Origin: Astragalus membranaceus
Taxonomy: Eukaryota > Streptophyta > Magnoliopsida > Fabales > Fabaceae
Assembly (NCBI GenBank): GCA_039519185.1
Contig: CM076851.1
Span: 54,542,751-54,606,750 of the forward strand
Length of the DNA stretch: 64,000 nt
Reading direction: 5' to 3'
Shown piece after piece: positions 52,415 through 63,440 of the stretch. Below the pieces are notes generated by a model that was not told where the DNA came from, did not search any database, and saw nothing but the letters and a program-made list of their open reading frames with translations. The position numbers and the translations under genes were made by a program. The stretch's first letter is position 1. The number at the start of each line of letters is the position of its first letter.

Positions 52415-53550
52415 CAAAGGATAAGTCCTGGATTACAAAGCCGCGGAACACAGATGAGTATGTGAAAGGGGTAAAGGAATTCATTAGTTTTGCCTTTAAA
52501 CATCATGCGGTAAATGGGAAAATATTATGTCCTTGTCAAGAATGTGGCTTCAAAAAAAGGAGGACTTGGGATATGGTATATGACCACTTAAGATGTACAC
52601 CGTTTCCAATAGGATATACCTGTTGGTCCTATCATGGGGAGATAAAGTCAAACCATAATGCCTCATGCAGTAGCACTCTACATGCAGCTAAAAGCACAAC
52701 TATTGAAAATCCCATCCAAAATATGATTAATGATGCTTTTGGTGTTGATGGGCAATGTGCAAATGAAGTGCCAGTTGCATCCAATGTAGAGTTTGAGAGA
52801 GATGAGGATGTGATGCAAAATACCACTCAAGAAGGGAATGAAGCCAAAGAATTTTATGAATTAGCAAGAGATGGAGAACAACCCTTGTATGAAGGGTGTA
52901 CAAATTATTCAAGGTTATCTTTTTTGGTAAGCTTGGAGGTCCTGTCCATCATCGCTGGATGTATCCAATAGAGAGGTAAAACACATGTGTTAACTTCTTT
53001 TTCATGTTTTCAATTTGAGAATGTAATGGTTATTGTAAATGACATTTGCATGGTTTATAAATAGGTATCTTGGACATTTAAAATCCTACGTTCATAATAA
53101 GGCACGTCCGGAAGGGTCAATAGCAGAAGGTTACCTAATGGAAGAAATCCTTACCTTTTGTTCTAGGTATTTAGACAATATTGAAACAAGATGGAATAGA
53201 GGTCCTCGTGTAGACGATGAACTCGATGCCATGCAGGCTCAGTCACGGATAACTGAACTATTTCCTATAATTGGAAAGTCGGTTGGTGGTTCTTCATACT
53301 TTACCCTTACACCAAGAGAAAAGATACAAGCTCGTCGGCACGTGTTAACAAATTGTCAAGTTGTTGATTATTATCTTCAGTAAGTGTTTCTTCACTTAGA
53401 TTGATTGTTCATTTTATTTTTCAGCACATCTAATACTATCTAATTAAATAGGCAATATAGAAATATTGTGCGAAGGAAACTTAGGACAAAAATGCTTCTG
53501 AGATAGACAAAAAGGTTCATAGAGAATTTGTTCGTTGGTTCGCCAATCGT
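52415..53550 (+). pseudogene. CACTA transposase-like gene, exons A-C, catalytic domain missing
   Basis: Exon A (about 52415-52975) starts in the transposase-associated N-terminal domain: Lys-Ser-Trp-Ile, Val-Lys-Gly-Val-Lys-Glu-Phe-Ile, a Cys-Pro-Cys-x2-Cys motif, and Trp-Ser-Tyr-His-Gly-Glu. It runs to Gln-Pro-Leu-Tyr-Glu-Gly-Cys. At about 52928 it jumps, with a frame change, to Leu-Gly-Gly-Pro-Val-His-His-Arg-Trp-Met-Tyr-Pro, normally found after the catalytic (Transposase_21) domain. Exon B (53065-53379) is DUF4218-like (Ala-Arg-Pro-Glu-Gly-Ser-Ile-Ala-Glu-Gly-Tyr). Exon C (53452-53550) has a 1-nt loss. Splice sites (52976-53064, 53380-53451) keep phase. It cannot make a working transposase. 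Confidence 0.85.
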
Positions 53551-53592
53551 GTAAGTGTTTATGCTATTTGTATGTCATTAATATTGTCACAG

Positions 53593-53960
53593 GAATGTGA
53601 CTAACAATGTACATTATGACATCCAGATTGGGAATAATCTTGCCACTCTTAGCATACAAGATAAAGATGTTCTTGTTAGTCTTGTACAAGGTCCTTTTAA
53701 TCAAGCTAGAAGGTTCACTGAATTTAATGTTAATGGATACAAATTTCGGACCTTAGAACGAGACAAGTTTTTAAACACTCAGAATAGTGGAGTTTTTGGC
53801 ATGTTTGGAACGAGAAGTTATTCAAGCAGTAGTGATACCCAAATGAGGTTTGGAGGGGTGCCTTACTATGGACGATTAGTAGACATCATTGAGTTGAGCT
53901 ATAGTGGCTTCACAGTAGCCATGTTTAAATGTGAATGGGCTAATACCACCAATCCAAGAG
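53593..53960 (+). pseudogene. CACTA transposon DUF4216-like exon
   Basis: Encodes Asn-Gly-Tyr-Lys-Phe-Arg-Thr, Thr-Gln-Asn-Ser-Gly-Val, Tyr-Tyr-Gly-Arg-Leu and a Phe-Lys-Cys-Glu-Trp block, in the order of the DUF4216 domain that follows DUF4218 in plant CACTA proteins. Acceptor TCACAG at 53592; donor GTATCA at 53961. Confidence 0.8.
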
Positions 53961-54038
53961 GTATCATATCTCATTTTTTATATTGTTTGAAATTTTCAGA
54001 AAATGGTTTAATTATATTTATATGGTGAAACGTTTTAG

Positions 54039-54885
54039 GAATTGCAAGATGGGCGACCTTATAGTAGAGGAGATATGTATGGAATTGCTCATAAAAAATC
54101 AAATGGTGATTTTGTTAATGATGGGGCAAGACAAAACCATGTAAGTCCAATATTATATATTTACTAATGATGAGGCAAGAATTGAATTTATTTTTTGCTT
54201 AATGTTTGTAACATAAACATTAATCACATGCTCCTAGCCAACATTTCCTGAAGCCTCCTATCAGACTCTTGTTTTTCTAACCTAAACTTCTCATGACAAT
54301 TAGCATTGAACACTTCTGCCAGCATATCAACATCATTAATCTCATGCACCTTTTCACTATGAACATTCTCCTCAAGCCACTCCAAGTACCCTGCGAGATT
54401 CAGAATCATGAAAACAATTTTCCTTAAGAATCTCAACTGATGGTTTGTCACTTGTACACTGAGATTTTTGCTTCCTTCTAAAGCACATTGCTTATGATTT
54501 TATGATTGATTTATACATGAAGGAAAAATTGCAACAGACAATTCTTGAGTCTTCTTCTGAGCATGAAGCCTTTATTCAATTTTTTGGGAAAGAACATCCT
54601 GGGCATGTTCGATGCATGGGACTCGCCGTAACACCAACTCAGATCCTTGGAAACAATTCTCATTCTACAACAGGATCATATTCATCGGATGCTAATGAAA
54701 AGATGTCACAGATGCAAAATGAAATTGACGCTTTAAAAGCACCAGTTGCTGAAGTTGATAGTCTAAAGGCTCAAGCTGCTGAAGTTGATGCTCTAAAGGA
54801 ACAAGTTGCTGAATTGCCTCTATTGAAGGAACAACTTGCTTATGTTATGCAAATTCTTAAGCAAAATCAGGTGATCACCGTATGA
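54039..54885 (+). pseudogene. CACTA second protein (Ptta/En/Spm type), partial
   Basis: Exon 54039-54140 has Asp-Gly-Arg-Pro-Tyr-Ser-Arg and His-Lys-Lys-Ser-Asn-Gly-Asp-Phe-Val-Asn-Asp, as in plant transposase family 24 proteins. After a gap containing an unrelated minus-strand ORF, 54502-54885 encodes Gly-Lys-Glu-His-Pro-Gly-His-Val-Arg-Cys-Met-Gly and a C-terminal coiled coil built of Val-Ala-Glu-Val-Asp-Ser-Leu-Lys-Ala-type 11-residue repeats. The family supplies the DNA-binding partner of CACTA transposition. Confidence 0.75.
54224..54451 (-). other. Unrecognised minus-strand ORF inside CACTA-2
   Basis: 75 codons, acidic and Glu/Leu-rich (Trp-Leu-Glu-Glu-Asn, Met-Leu-Ala-Glu-Val-Phe, Glu-Ser-Asp-Arg-Arg-Leu-Gln-Glu-Met), with helical character. 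It sits between two plus-strand transposon exons. It may be a captured exon or chance. Confidence 0.3.
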
Positions 54886-54990
54886 ATTACCTATATTGCT
54901 TATGTTATACGTAGCATACTCAAATCTGATGCTGAATTACCTGTTATATTGTAACCTTTTAAGCAAATCATGTTGAATAAAGATCAAATA

Positions 54991-57539
54991 CTCAATAAAG
55001 TTTCTATCTGACTTGAGCTATTATGTATGCTAGGAAATCTTCACATTTCCTAGCATTGTAATGACACTAGGATCAACAGATGAGATGATGGTGTGAAAGA
55101 CCAATTGACCTTGCCTTTTCTAGTAGGTGTGAGTGGCATCAGTGACTTAAGGGTATTGTTGTATGTCTTTTCAACCAAACTGAATGCATTGAAAGTGATA
55201 CTAATGAATGCATGCATTAGGGAATTGTTGCAACAATTTTTTAGGCTTAGCATGCATTAGCACTAACAGCTGGTGCTATAAAGGCACGATGCAATGCTGT
55301 TATTGTAACAGCTGGGACAATTAACTAGACACAATTAAGACGGATTTTATGAGATAGAGATTATCCATTGACAAGGTGTTAGAAGCTTTAATGTAGAATG
55401 ACAGGAAAAAAATAATCCAGTAATATTATAGAAGATATGTGGATGCCTAGCTTTTCTTGGTTGCTGAAAGTCTATTTTCTAAAAGCAAAAGAATTGCTAT
55501 TTTTCATTTTTGTCATTCCTTTAAACATGTACAAATGAAGTAGATAAATTCACTTTCAGTCAGTTCATTTTATTCAGTTCTTTTAGGGTTTGAAAACGGA
55601 TTAAGGAGGACTGCCCCCATGTATAAGACAAAAAATATGTAAATTGCACAAGACTACATGAAATATTCTGTCAATGTTCTAGCAGTTTGTTATGTCATTC
55701 TCTTTCCTAAGTTTGTTTTGATCAGATGCATCACATCTTTCATGCCTCCTCACGTATATTTGTACCTATCTTGTATATCTGAAGGAAACAGAAGGCAAAT
55801 GAAATTTATTCAATTTTACCTCTGATGCTGAATTACCTATATTGCTGAATTCCAATATCAGATTTGAGTACAAATTTATTGCTGAATTACTTATATTGCT
55901 GAATTCCAATATCAGATTTGAGTACAAATTTATTGCTGAATTACCTATATACATTATGAAAATGAAAATGTGTGAAATGCATGAATGACTGATCACTTGG
56001 AGAGGTTAACTATCCAAAATGATTTTTTGGGGGCAATGCAACATATTATATATTTTAGATGATGGATGATGCAAGAAAGTGGCACTATTTTTCTTTTATT
56101 TGTAAATGACGCGTGCTGGATGATAATGTGTTTGAGGTCGATAAGAATGAAAAACTTTTGTTTTTGTTTTTTTTTATGATGCATGAAGAGGAGTAATGAA
56201 CATAACTTTTTTTATAATATCAATGTAATATATAATTTTTCTATATGGATATGCAAGATGATGCAATTTGGACAAATACAAAATTAATTTTGATATTTTC
56301 CGGATGATGAGATGTATAGTAGTGCAATGATAATGGGCTGCATGTGAAAAGAATGGTTTTATTATGAACGTGCGGTGATTAGTTTTTAGCAACATATGAT
56401 GCCCATGATGAAGGATGTGCAAATGCATGTATGCATGAAGAAATAAATGTTTGATCCTAAATGCAATTATTTTCATTTTTAAAGAGGTAGTGCAACATGT
56501 ATGCAAACTCTCATTTTTTATTTATGGGATGATGAATGATACAATTATAATGAAATAATTTTTTGTTTTATTTGGAAAATGATACATGAATATGGAATTG
56601 ATGCATTTAAACTAGGATGGCAACATGAGGGAAATGAAGTATGAATGTTATGTTTTTTTTCTAAAATGTAATTCAAGACTTTACAAATGATGTGATACCT
56701 ATACTATGTGATCATGATTTTGAATGATTATGAATGAATGTCGGTGCATGTTAAATATGATGCTAATGTTTTTTTGATCAAATGATATGATAATGTTATA
56801 TGGGTAAAAATTGTTTTTTTGGGTGTGCGAGGAAACAAAATGCATGACATTCACAGCGATTTTTTTTAATGCGTGGAAAGGAGTAATGAACATAACTTTT
56901 ATATAATATGGGGATAATATTTCTTGGTGTAAGGAAATGCAAGATAAATCCAATTTTAAAAAAAATGATATATTTGTTATTCTTTATATGACGCGATGCG
57001 TGATGGTGCAATAACAATGAAATGCTTATGGAAGAATGATTTTAGTATGAATGCATGGCGATTTTTTTTATATGTTTTCTTTGAATAAAGTATAATGCAT
57101 GAGCATATGGATGTTTGTTGTACATGAGCAACAATGTGATAGAAGGATACCATAAGAGGGTATGTTTTTTTATGCTTCAACTAGAATAAGAAGCTAACAA
57201 AAGGCCATTGGGTGATGAATGATAGAATAATAAAAGAAAATGAAGCAATTTCTGATTTTTATTTTGATGCATGTGGGAGGTTATGTAGGAATATGAGATG
57301 CAGGTAAGAGGAAAAACTTTTACTTTTGTTTTTTATGATGCATGGTAGCGCAATGATAATGGGATGCGTGTGAAAAGAATGATCTTACTTTGTTATGGAT
57401 GCATGATGATTTTTTTGGGTATGATGATGTGGCCTCATGTGCATGCAAATGAAAGAAAGAAGCATGAGAATGTTTTTTTTTTACGCTAACCAGATTAATG
57501 GAGAGGGTAAATATAATGCCTCTGTCCTAGGTGGGTCAT
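54991..57539. other. Unassigned AT-rich DNA
   Basis: No gene. A 63-bp tandem repeat lies at 55817-55950. From about 56040 the DNA is rich in GATGCATGATG words. Blocks such as GGAGTAATGAACATAACTTT (56191 and 56879) recur about 690 bp apart. This resembles, in complement, the CATCATTGCATC-rich interior at 13960-14720, so it may be interior DNA of the Ogre-like element whose LTR follows; this is inference. Confidence 0.45.
55817..55950. repeat. 63-bp tandem repeat (about 2 units)
   Basis: TTGCTGAATTCCAATATCAG recurs after 63 bp, with ATTGCTGAATTACCTATAT between. Confidence 0.85.
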
Positions 57540-58045
57540 GTCTAAATTGGGATTTTCAACATGGTCTAGGGTCACTTATGTGATCAATCTCTCAAGTGGC
57601 TCTATTCACTTCCTCACACAGGTCTCCAGAGCTAAAATCCTCTTCATGATATGATCCACAACAATAGCTAGCTACCAGGGGTGGGATACCATAAAAGAGC
57701 GTACTCTGGCTTAGACTTTCATGAGAGTCAGACAGATAAAATCCGGAAGAGGGATTCTTCAAAGTTCTTGAAATGAAGCCGCCACCAAAGTTTAGTTTAA
57801 GGGCAAACATTGGAAAATCCCTATTGAGTGGATAAGGGGTTTTGCGGACCAAGTTTAGGCTCGGGAGTCGTCTATGCGTAGGTTACCTTTTAACTAAATG
57901 TGCAAACATTTATTAATTCAAAAATATTGATTTTACCCTTATAATAATAAAAAGACTCGATAAACGGTTAGTTATTTTTGTTTGTTTAAAAAAAATAAGA
58001 AATAAGAAATTTACAAAAGGACTAAAAAAGGGGTTTTTATTAATG

Positions 58046-58300
58046 CAATTGACAGAGGTCGGCTGCCCTCTGCTCCTACCCATCTCCTGGTAGAGAATCA
58101 AATCACACGTAGTTCTTGGTAGAAAATGTTTGTGTGTTGGTGTTTTTTGTTATTTGAATGTTTTTGAAATTTGAAAGACGTTTAAGGTGACCAAACAGAT
58201 AAATCTAGAGTGGTCACCACTAACGGCCCATTTGAAAAGGAAGGTATTCACAATGTTTAAACGAGTTAAACTCAGAGTGACCATTGTAAATAACCGATTT
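58046..58300 (-). ncRNA. Hairpin cluster in diverged Ogre/Tat-like LTR
   Basis: The two-hairpin module at 58046-58117 keeps CTAC/GTAG and TCTC/GAGA, and its second hairpin has a new 6-bp stem CAGAGG/CCTCTG before GTCAA. Second-type hairpins use GGTGACC/GGTCACC (58186-58192 and 58212-58218) and ACAATG/CATTGT (58230-58310 region). Confidence 0.72.
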
Positions 58301-59019
58301 GTGACTAAGTGTTTGATTATTTGAAAATGTTTGTTTGCAAACACGACTCTTTAAAAAGGATTTGAGATTATTTGAATAGGTAGTTTAGGACTCTTGAGCC
58401 GTGCAACTCATTTATCCCAAAACGATGGCTAACCCGCCTGTCCGGTCGGCTAAGCCCCCTATTTGCTTTTTTATTAAATCCTAGTGATTTAAAGGTCACA
58501 CTATGAATATTCTTTTGGTAACTCTAATCACTTTCTCACCAGAGGCCTCTAGAGCTAAAGTCTCTTTAGTAATATTACCCACAACGATAGGTAACTATCT
58601 CGTGTGGAATATCACGAAAGAGCACACTCTGAATGAGATTCTCATGATAGTCAGATAGAAATCCAGAATGATTATTACTAATAATCTCCACTCGTCCTAA
58701 ATTTCAAAACAGACCCGGGTATAGGGCCCCATTCATAATTGTGTGTAAATGTGTACTTAAAATATGCGTAAATAAAATAAACAAAAAATAAATATGTACA
58801 TAAATGAATAAATGAACAATAAATAAATATGTACATAAATAAATAAATAATAAATATGTACATAAATAAATACAAAACTAACCTCAAGCTGATCAACGCG
58901 ATTAACGCCGAACCGGACCGAGCAGTCTGACCAGGTCAACCGCGAACCGGACTCCTATCAGGTCCATTTTGACCCGAAAATCGCCAAGTAATGGACCACA
59001 AAAGCTAGCCCCAAAAATA

Positions 59020-59120
59020 ATCAAAGACGGGCTTTTAGTCTAATAGACAGCAAAGGCTAGCCCAAAAGAATCAAAGACAGGCTTTTAATCTAATGGACTG
59101 CAAAGGCTAGCCCAGAAGAT
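59020..59120. repeat. Short tandem repeat, AAAGGCTAGCCC units
   Basis: About 2.5 units of roughly 50 bp sharing AAAGGCTAGCCC and ATCAAAGACGGGCTTTT. Confidence 0.8.
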
Positions 59121-59236
59121 CACTTACCCCGTCAATTGCCCATGTCCACAGTCTTTGCATCTCAACCTCTTTTATAGCCAAAGGCTAGGTAGTTCTTGCT
59201 TCTTCCAAGCAATGTGGGACTAAAACAAGATAGAGG

Positions 59237-59745
59237 AAGCAATTCCCGTTTTTCTCAAATCAGCCCCCGTAAAAGTGCGATTCCGGATTCGTTAACCGTT
59301 GGATCGTCTTCATTTTTTGACAGCCGGTTCGTGAGACATATATCTTCACTTTCACCGTTCGGATCGTCGAAAAGAGGTCTGAGAAGAGAGAAATTGAGTT
59401 CTCAAAGCAACTAAAAACAAAACCCGTTTTTTCTCAAATCAGTCACCTTCACAGTGTGCTTCCGGATTTGTTAACCGTTGGATCGTCTCTGTTTTTTGAC
59501 AGCAGGTTCGTGCGACATATATCTTCATTTTCACCGTTTGGATCGTCGAGTCGAGGTATGAGAAGAGAGAAATTACATTCGCAAAGTAGCTCAAAACAAA
59601 TCCCGTTTTTTCTCAAACCAGCCACCTTGAAAGTGCGATTTCGGATTCGTTAACCGTTGGATCGTCTTCATTTTTTGACAGCGGGTTCGTGCAACATATA
59701 TCTTCACTTTTACTGTTTGGATCGTCTAGACGAGTTCTAAGGAGA
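59237..59745. repeat. 178-bp tandem array (about 2.8 units)
   Basis: CCCGTTTTTTCTCAAA marks units at 59245, 59423 and 59602. Each contains GTTAACCGTTGGATCGTC and a GACATATATCTTCA block. It lies just upstream (sense strand) of the TATA box. Confidence 0.92.
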
Positions 59746-60169
59746 GAGAGAATGAAGAAAGACAGAGAAAGAAAAGGGGAGTTCGACGGAGGGTGGTGAG
59801 TGAAGAGGAACAGTGAGATGAGAGAGAGGGTTCCGGCGTGAGAGAGAGACATGCATGGTGTGGTTACGGAGTTGCAACGGTGAGGGAGAGAGAGACGACG
59901 TTGGCAGTGGGGTTCGTGAAGTGAGAGAGCGTGACATAGATGATTTTTGTACGGTGGTGAGAGAGATGTGGTGAGGAGAAAGAAGGGGACGATGACGGGG
60001 ATGAGCGTTGACGACGGTGGAGAGCGAAAGGGAGTGTGATGGAGTGGGGTTTTCATGGTGAGAAACAGTGAAGGGAAGGGAGGTCATCGCCGGAGGGAAA
60101 GCCGTGGTCTGGCGCCGGTGACGGTGAGGGAGGAAAACTTACTAATAATAATCAAATAAAACAAATAAA

Positions 60170-60400
60170 TGACGAGTGCCAAAATAAACATGCGTACATG
60201 ACGATGAGTGACATGCGTGCACAAACGAGAATAAAAGGCACACACGATCAAAAATAACACGCGTATGCGGTTAGAAATAACATGCGTACACAACGATACA
60301 AGATATATGCGGTTAGAAATAACATGCGCACACAACGATACAAGATTGTCAAAACTAACTCGCGTATGTGACTAAAAATAATGCGCGTGCACAACAAAAC
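60170..60400. repeat. Degenerate 45-55-bp repeat, ACATGCGYACACAACGATA units
   Basis: Four to five degenerate units around AACATGCGTACACAACGAT, near the U3 end of the diverged Ogre-like LTR. Confidence 0.7.
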
Positions 60401-60524
60401 ATATTTTTGGGATTTTCATGAAAAAACAAAGCAGAAAATAATGATTAAAAAAAGGTCTCTACAACACCAAAAAATTCGATATTGTTTTCCTTTATTAAAA
60501 AAACAGTCGGACAAAATTAGGGTA

Positions 60525-60950
60525 AAACTTGATGCTACTGAAAAGATGAAGGAACTTGAGCAACGTAGCACATTTTTTATGCTCCTCGCCCTTTATGGCT
60601 GGCCTCAGGATTATACTGCCACCCGTGACCAAATTTTGGGGTCTGCTGCCGTTCCCACAATGTCCACTGCATCATTTGCCCTTCTTCGGGTCCCGGTTAA
60701 GTCAGTTAATTCTACTCCTGAGCTCTCGGCAATCTCTAGGCCGAGTTGCACTTGCATCTCAGCACAACAATCAGGGACGCTCTCGTGGTCTTCCACCAAA
60801 GGCCAAGAATCGCCCTAAGTGTGATCACTACCACCATTTGGGGCATACCATTGATCGATGTTGGAAATTACACAGGCGTCCCCCGCGTTTTGTAAATGTA
60901 GCTCAAAATCCTCCATTAGAGACACCTGAGACCTCAACTAAGGCTAACTA
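60525..60950 (+). pseudogene. Copia gag, C-terminal part
   Basis: Begins mid-protein. A zinc knuckle at 60821-60862 reads Cys-x2-Tyr-x4-His-x4-Cys: the second Cys of the usual CCHC is Tyr. The frame shifts within the region (60381-60818 and 60556-60951 are overlapping open frames). Confidence 0.82.
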
Positions 60951-60989
60951 ACTCCATCTGACTATGAAGATTTTCTCCAATGGTTTGAG

Positions 60990-61763
60990 AATTGCCAAAA
61001 CTCTGGATCCACTGCTTCACGTGCACACACTGGTAAATCATTTGCTTGCGCCGCTCAGTCATCTTCCCTTTGCCCTTGGGCCCTTGATACAGGTGCTTCT
61101 GACCACATCACTGGTAATAAAGCTCTTTTATCCTCTATTTCTACATCTGGTTACTTACCTACCCTAACCTCAGCCAGTGAAACTCAAACACAAGCACGAG
61201 GATTGAGTCCATTGATTGGAACTCAAACACAAGCCCAACTCCTCCCCTCCATATCTGTTGACAATGTTCTTTATGTTCCTGAATGTCCATTTAATTTAAT
61301 TTCTGTTAAACGTTTGACTGAGTCCATTGATTGTGCTGTTACCTTTACTAAGAAAGATGTTACCTTGCAGGATCGGATCTCGAAACAGATGATTGGCGCC
61401 GGATGTGAGTCGAATGGCCTTTATTATCTCTCCTCATCCAGGGCTTGTGCAACCACAGATTCCCCTCTTATAGTACATGCTCAGTTGGGTCATCTTGGTC
61501 TTCAAAAACTCCAAAGGTTGGTGCCGAGTCTTACTAAATTGTCTAGTTTGGATTGTGAGTCGTGTCAATTAGGGAAACACACTCGTAGTCATTTTCCTAA
61601 TAGAGTCAATAAACGGGCTTCATCCTCTTTTGCTTTAGTTCACTCCGATGTTTGGGGTCCTTCTCGTACTATCAATACTTTTTGGTCTAGATATTTTGTT
61701 ACTTTTATTGATGACTTTTCCTGTTGTACGTGCAAGGTTATTTTTAATGAAAAATCAGTCTGA
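60990..61763 (+). pseudogene. Copia protease and integrase N-terminal part
   Basis: The protease active-site block Leu-Asp-Thr-Gly-Ala-Ser is at 61083-61100, followed in frame by Asn-Val-Leu-Tyr-Val-Pro and Asn-Leu-Ile-Ser-Val. The integrase zinc region (His-x3-Gly-His-Leu-Gly, Cys-Glu-Ser-Cys) lies at 61479-61575. The first catalytic Asp is in His-Ser-Asp-Val-Trp-Gly-Pro (about 61640). The frame breaks near 61740. Confidence 0.88.
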
Positions 61764-62100
61764 GTTATTCTCTATCTTTGAGCAATTTTATATAGAAATT
61801 AAACCTCAATTTGGTGTCTCCATTCAATCTTTGCGTAGTGATAATGGCCAAGAATATATGTCACAAAAATTCCAAAATTTTATGGCATCTAATGGCATCC
61901 TTCACCAAACGTCTTGTGCTTACACACCTCAGCAAAATGGGGTTTCCGAACGCAAAAATCGGCATCTTATTGAAACTACACGGACCCTTCTCCTTCATGG
62001 TAAACTCCCCACTCGTTTTTGGGGGGATGCGGTTCTAACGGCTTGTTACCTTATAAATCACATGCCCTCCTCTGTTCTTGATGACCAAATACCACACTAA
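61740..62100 (+). pseudogene. Copia integrase core, second part
   Basis: Contains the second Asp (Ser-Asp-Asn-Gly-Gln-Glu-Tyr) and the catalytic Glu (Gly-Val-Ser-Glu-Arg-Lys-Asn-Arg). It stops at 62098-62100, ahead of a decayed linker to 62370. Confidence 0.88.
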
Positions 62101-62373
62101 GTCCTTTTTCCTCATACCCCACTACACTCACTTCAGCCACCTGTATTTGGGTTCACATGATTTGTCCACAACCTTTCTCCTGGTATTGACAAACTCTCGG
62201 CGCGATCACTAAAATGTGTCTTTCTTGGTTATCATCGGTCTCAAAAAGGCTATCGTTGTTACTCTCCTACTCTTCAATGGTATCTCATATCTATCGATGT
62301 TACCTTCTTTGAGTCCGTCCCTTACTTTGAGTCGTCCAACTCAACTCAGGAGCCTATTTCCGTAACTCTTCCT

Positions 62374-63440
62374 TTGCCTCCTGCATCTATTTCTCTTGAG
62401 TCTGTCACTACAGAGGTCCCTCCTGTCGACCCTCCTGCTGCACCCCCACTACAAACATATCACCGTCGCCAGCGACCACCTGTGGTACACATCCCTACTC
62501 CAGTGTCTACTCTAGAGGCCATACTAGACTCACCGCCAGCGCCATCACCTGTACCGGATCCGGTTCTGCCACCTAAGCCTGACCTCCCCATTTCTATTCG
62601 TAAAGGTATACGGTCCACTCGTAACCCATCCCCTCATTACATTGCTTTGAGTTATCATTGTCTTTCACCTTTGCATTACACTTGTCTTGCTTCTTTGTCT
62701 TCTGTTAGTATTCCTAAATCTGCAGATGAAGCTTTATCCCATCCTGAGTGGAGGAAAGCAATGATTGACGAGATGTGTGCTCTTCAAAGCAGTGGTACTT
62801 GGGAATTGGTACCTCTACCTTCTGGGAAGTCTTTAGTCAGTTGTCGCTGGTGGTATACTGTCAAAGTTAGGCCTGATGGTAAGATTGATCATTTTAAAGC
62901 TCGGTTGGTGGCCAAAGGATGAACACAGATATTTGGGCTGGATTATAGCGACATGTTCTCCCCTGTCGCAAAGATGTCCTCAGTTAGCCTCCTCCTTTCT
63001 ATTGCAGCTATCAAACACTGGTCTCTTCATCAACTTGACATCAGAAATGCCTTCTTGCATGGTGATCTTGAAGAGGAAGTTTATATGGAGCAACCTCCAG
63101 GATTTGTTGCTCAGGGGGAGTCCTCGAGCATGGTTTGTCGACTTCACAAGTCACTTTATGGTCTTAAACAATCTCCAGGAGCCTGGTTTGGCAGATTTAG
63201 CACTGTGGTACAACAGTTTGGCATGACTCGTAGTGAAGCTGACCACTCGGTATTCTATCGACATTCAGCCTAGGGATGCATCTATCTAATTGTTTATGTG
63301 GATGATATTGTTATAACTGGTAGTGATCAGCAGGGCATACTCCAATTGAAGCAACATCTCTCTAACCAGTTTCAGACTAAAGACTATGGCCGACTCCGTT
63401 ACTTCTTGGGTATTGAGGTAGCCCAATCTAAGGATGGTCT
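62374..63440 (+). pseudogene. Copia reverse transcriptase (broken by stops and CACTA-3)
   Basis: A Pro-rich linker, then RT: Trp-Glu-Leu-Val-Pro-Leu-Pro, Ala-Arg-Leu-Val-Ala-Lys-Gly (TGA follows at 62920), Gln-Leu-Asp-Ile-Arg-Asn-Ala-Phe-Leu-His-Gly-Asp-Leu, Ser-Leu-Tyr-Gly-Leu-Lys-Gln-Ser-Pro. A TAG follows at 63271-63273, then the catalytic Tyr-Val-Asp-Asp at 63295-63306 and Tyr-Phe-Leu-Gly-Ile-Glu. It ends at the CACTA-3 insertion. RNase H is not in the window. Confidence 0.92.

Larger units (their letters stand above)
50220..54990 (+). mobile_element. CACTA-2 (En/Spm), internally deleted
   Basis: The 5' terminus CACTACAAAGAAATAGGG at 50220 is followed by subterminal GCGGCGGTT/AACCGCCGC words to 50395. 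A leader with three copies of CTGAAATCCTCTTCCTCTCT (50485-50640) leads to transposon coding exons at 52415-54885. The catalytic transposase domain is deleted and no right terminus is seen before 57540. The candidate left 3-bp duplication is ACT (50217-50219). Confidence 0.85.
57540..60524 (-). mobile_element. Diverged Ogre/Tat-like LTR
   Basis: The right end reads CGGACAAAATTAGGGTAAAA (60505-60524), matching the family terminus GGACAAAATTGGGGTATGACA-type. At 57770-57880 it matches the U5 end of the LTR at 40718 (GAAGCCGCCACCAAAG, GGCTCGGGAGTCG). A minus-strand TATAAAA lies at 59170-59176, with hairpins downstream of it (58046-58300). The left boundary and target duplication are not clear. It contains a 170-bp duplicated block (57570-57750 and 58500-58675), a 178-bp tandem array and smaller repeats. 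Confidence 0.72.
60525..63440 (+). mobile_element. Ty1/copia retrotransposon, truncated at both ends
   Basis: Order gag, protease, integrase, RT on the plus strand, the Copia order. The gag start and any 5' LTR are missing at the left junction with the Ogre-like LTR. The RT is cut at 63440 by CACTA-3. Several stops and shifts show it is inactive. Confidence 0.92.

Noticed and set aside
59613..60087. Ser/Pro/His-rich minus-strand ORFs of 116-147 codons
   Set aside because: Purine/pyrimidine-biased LTR DNA opens several frames at once; no conserved motif.
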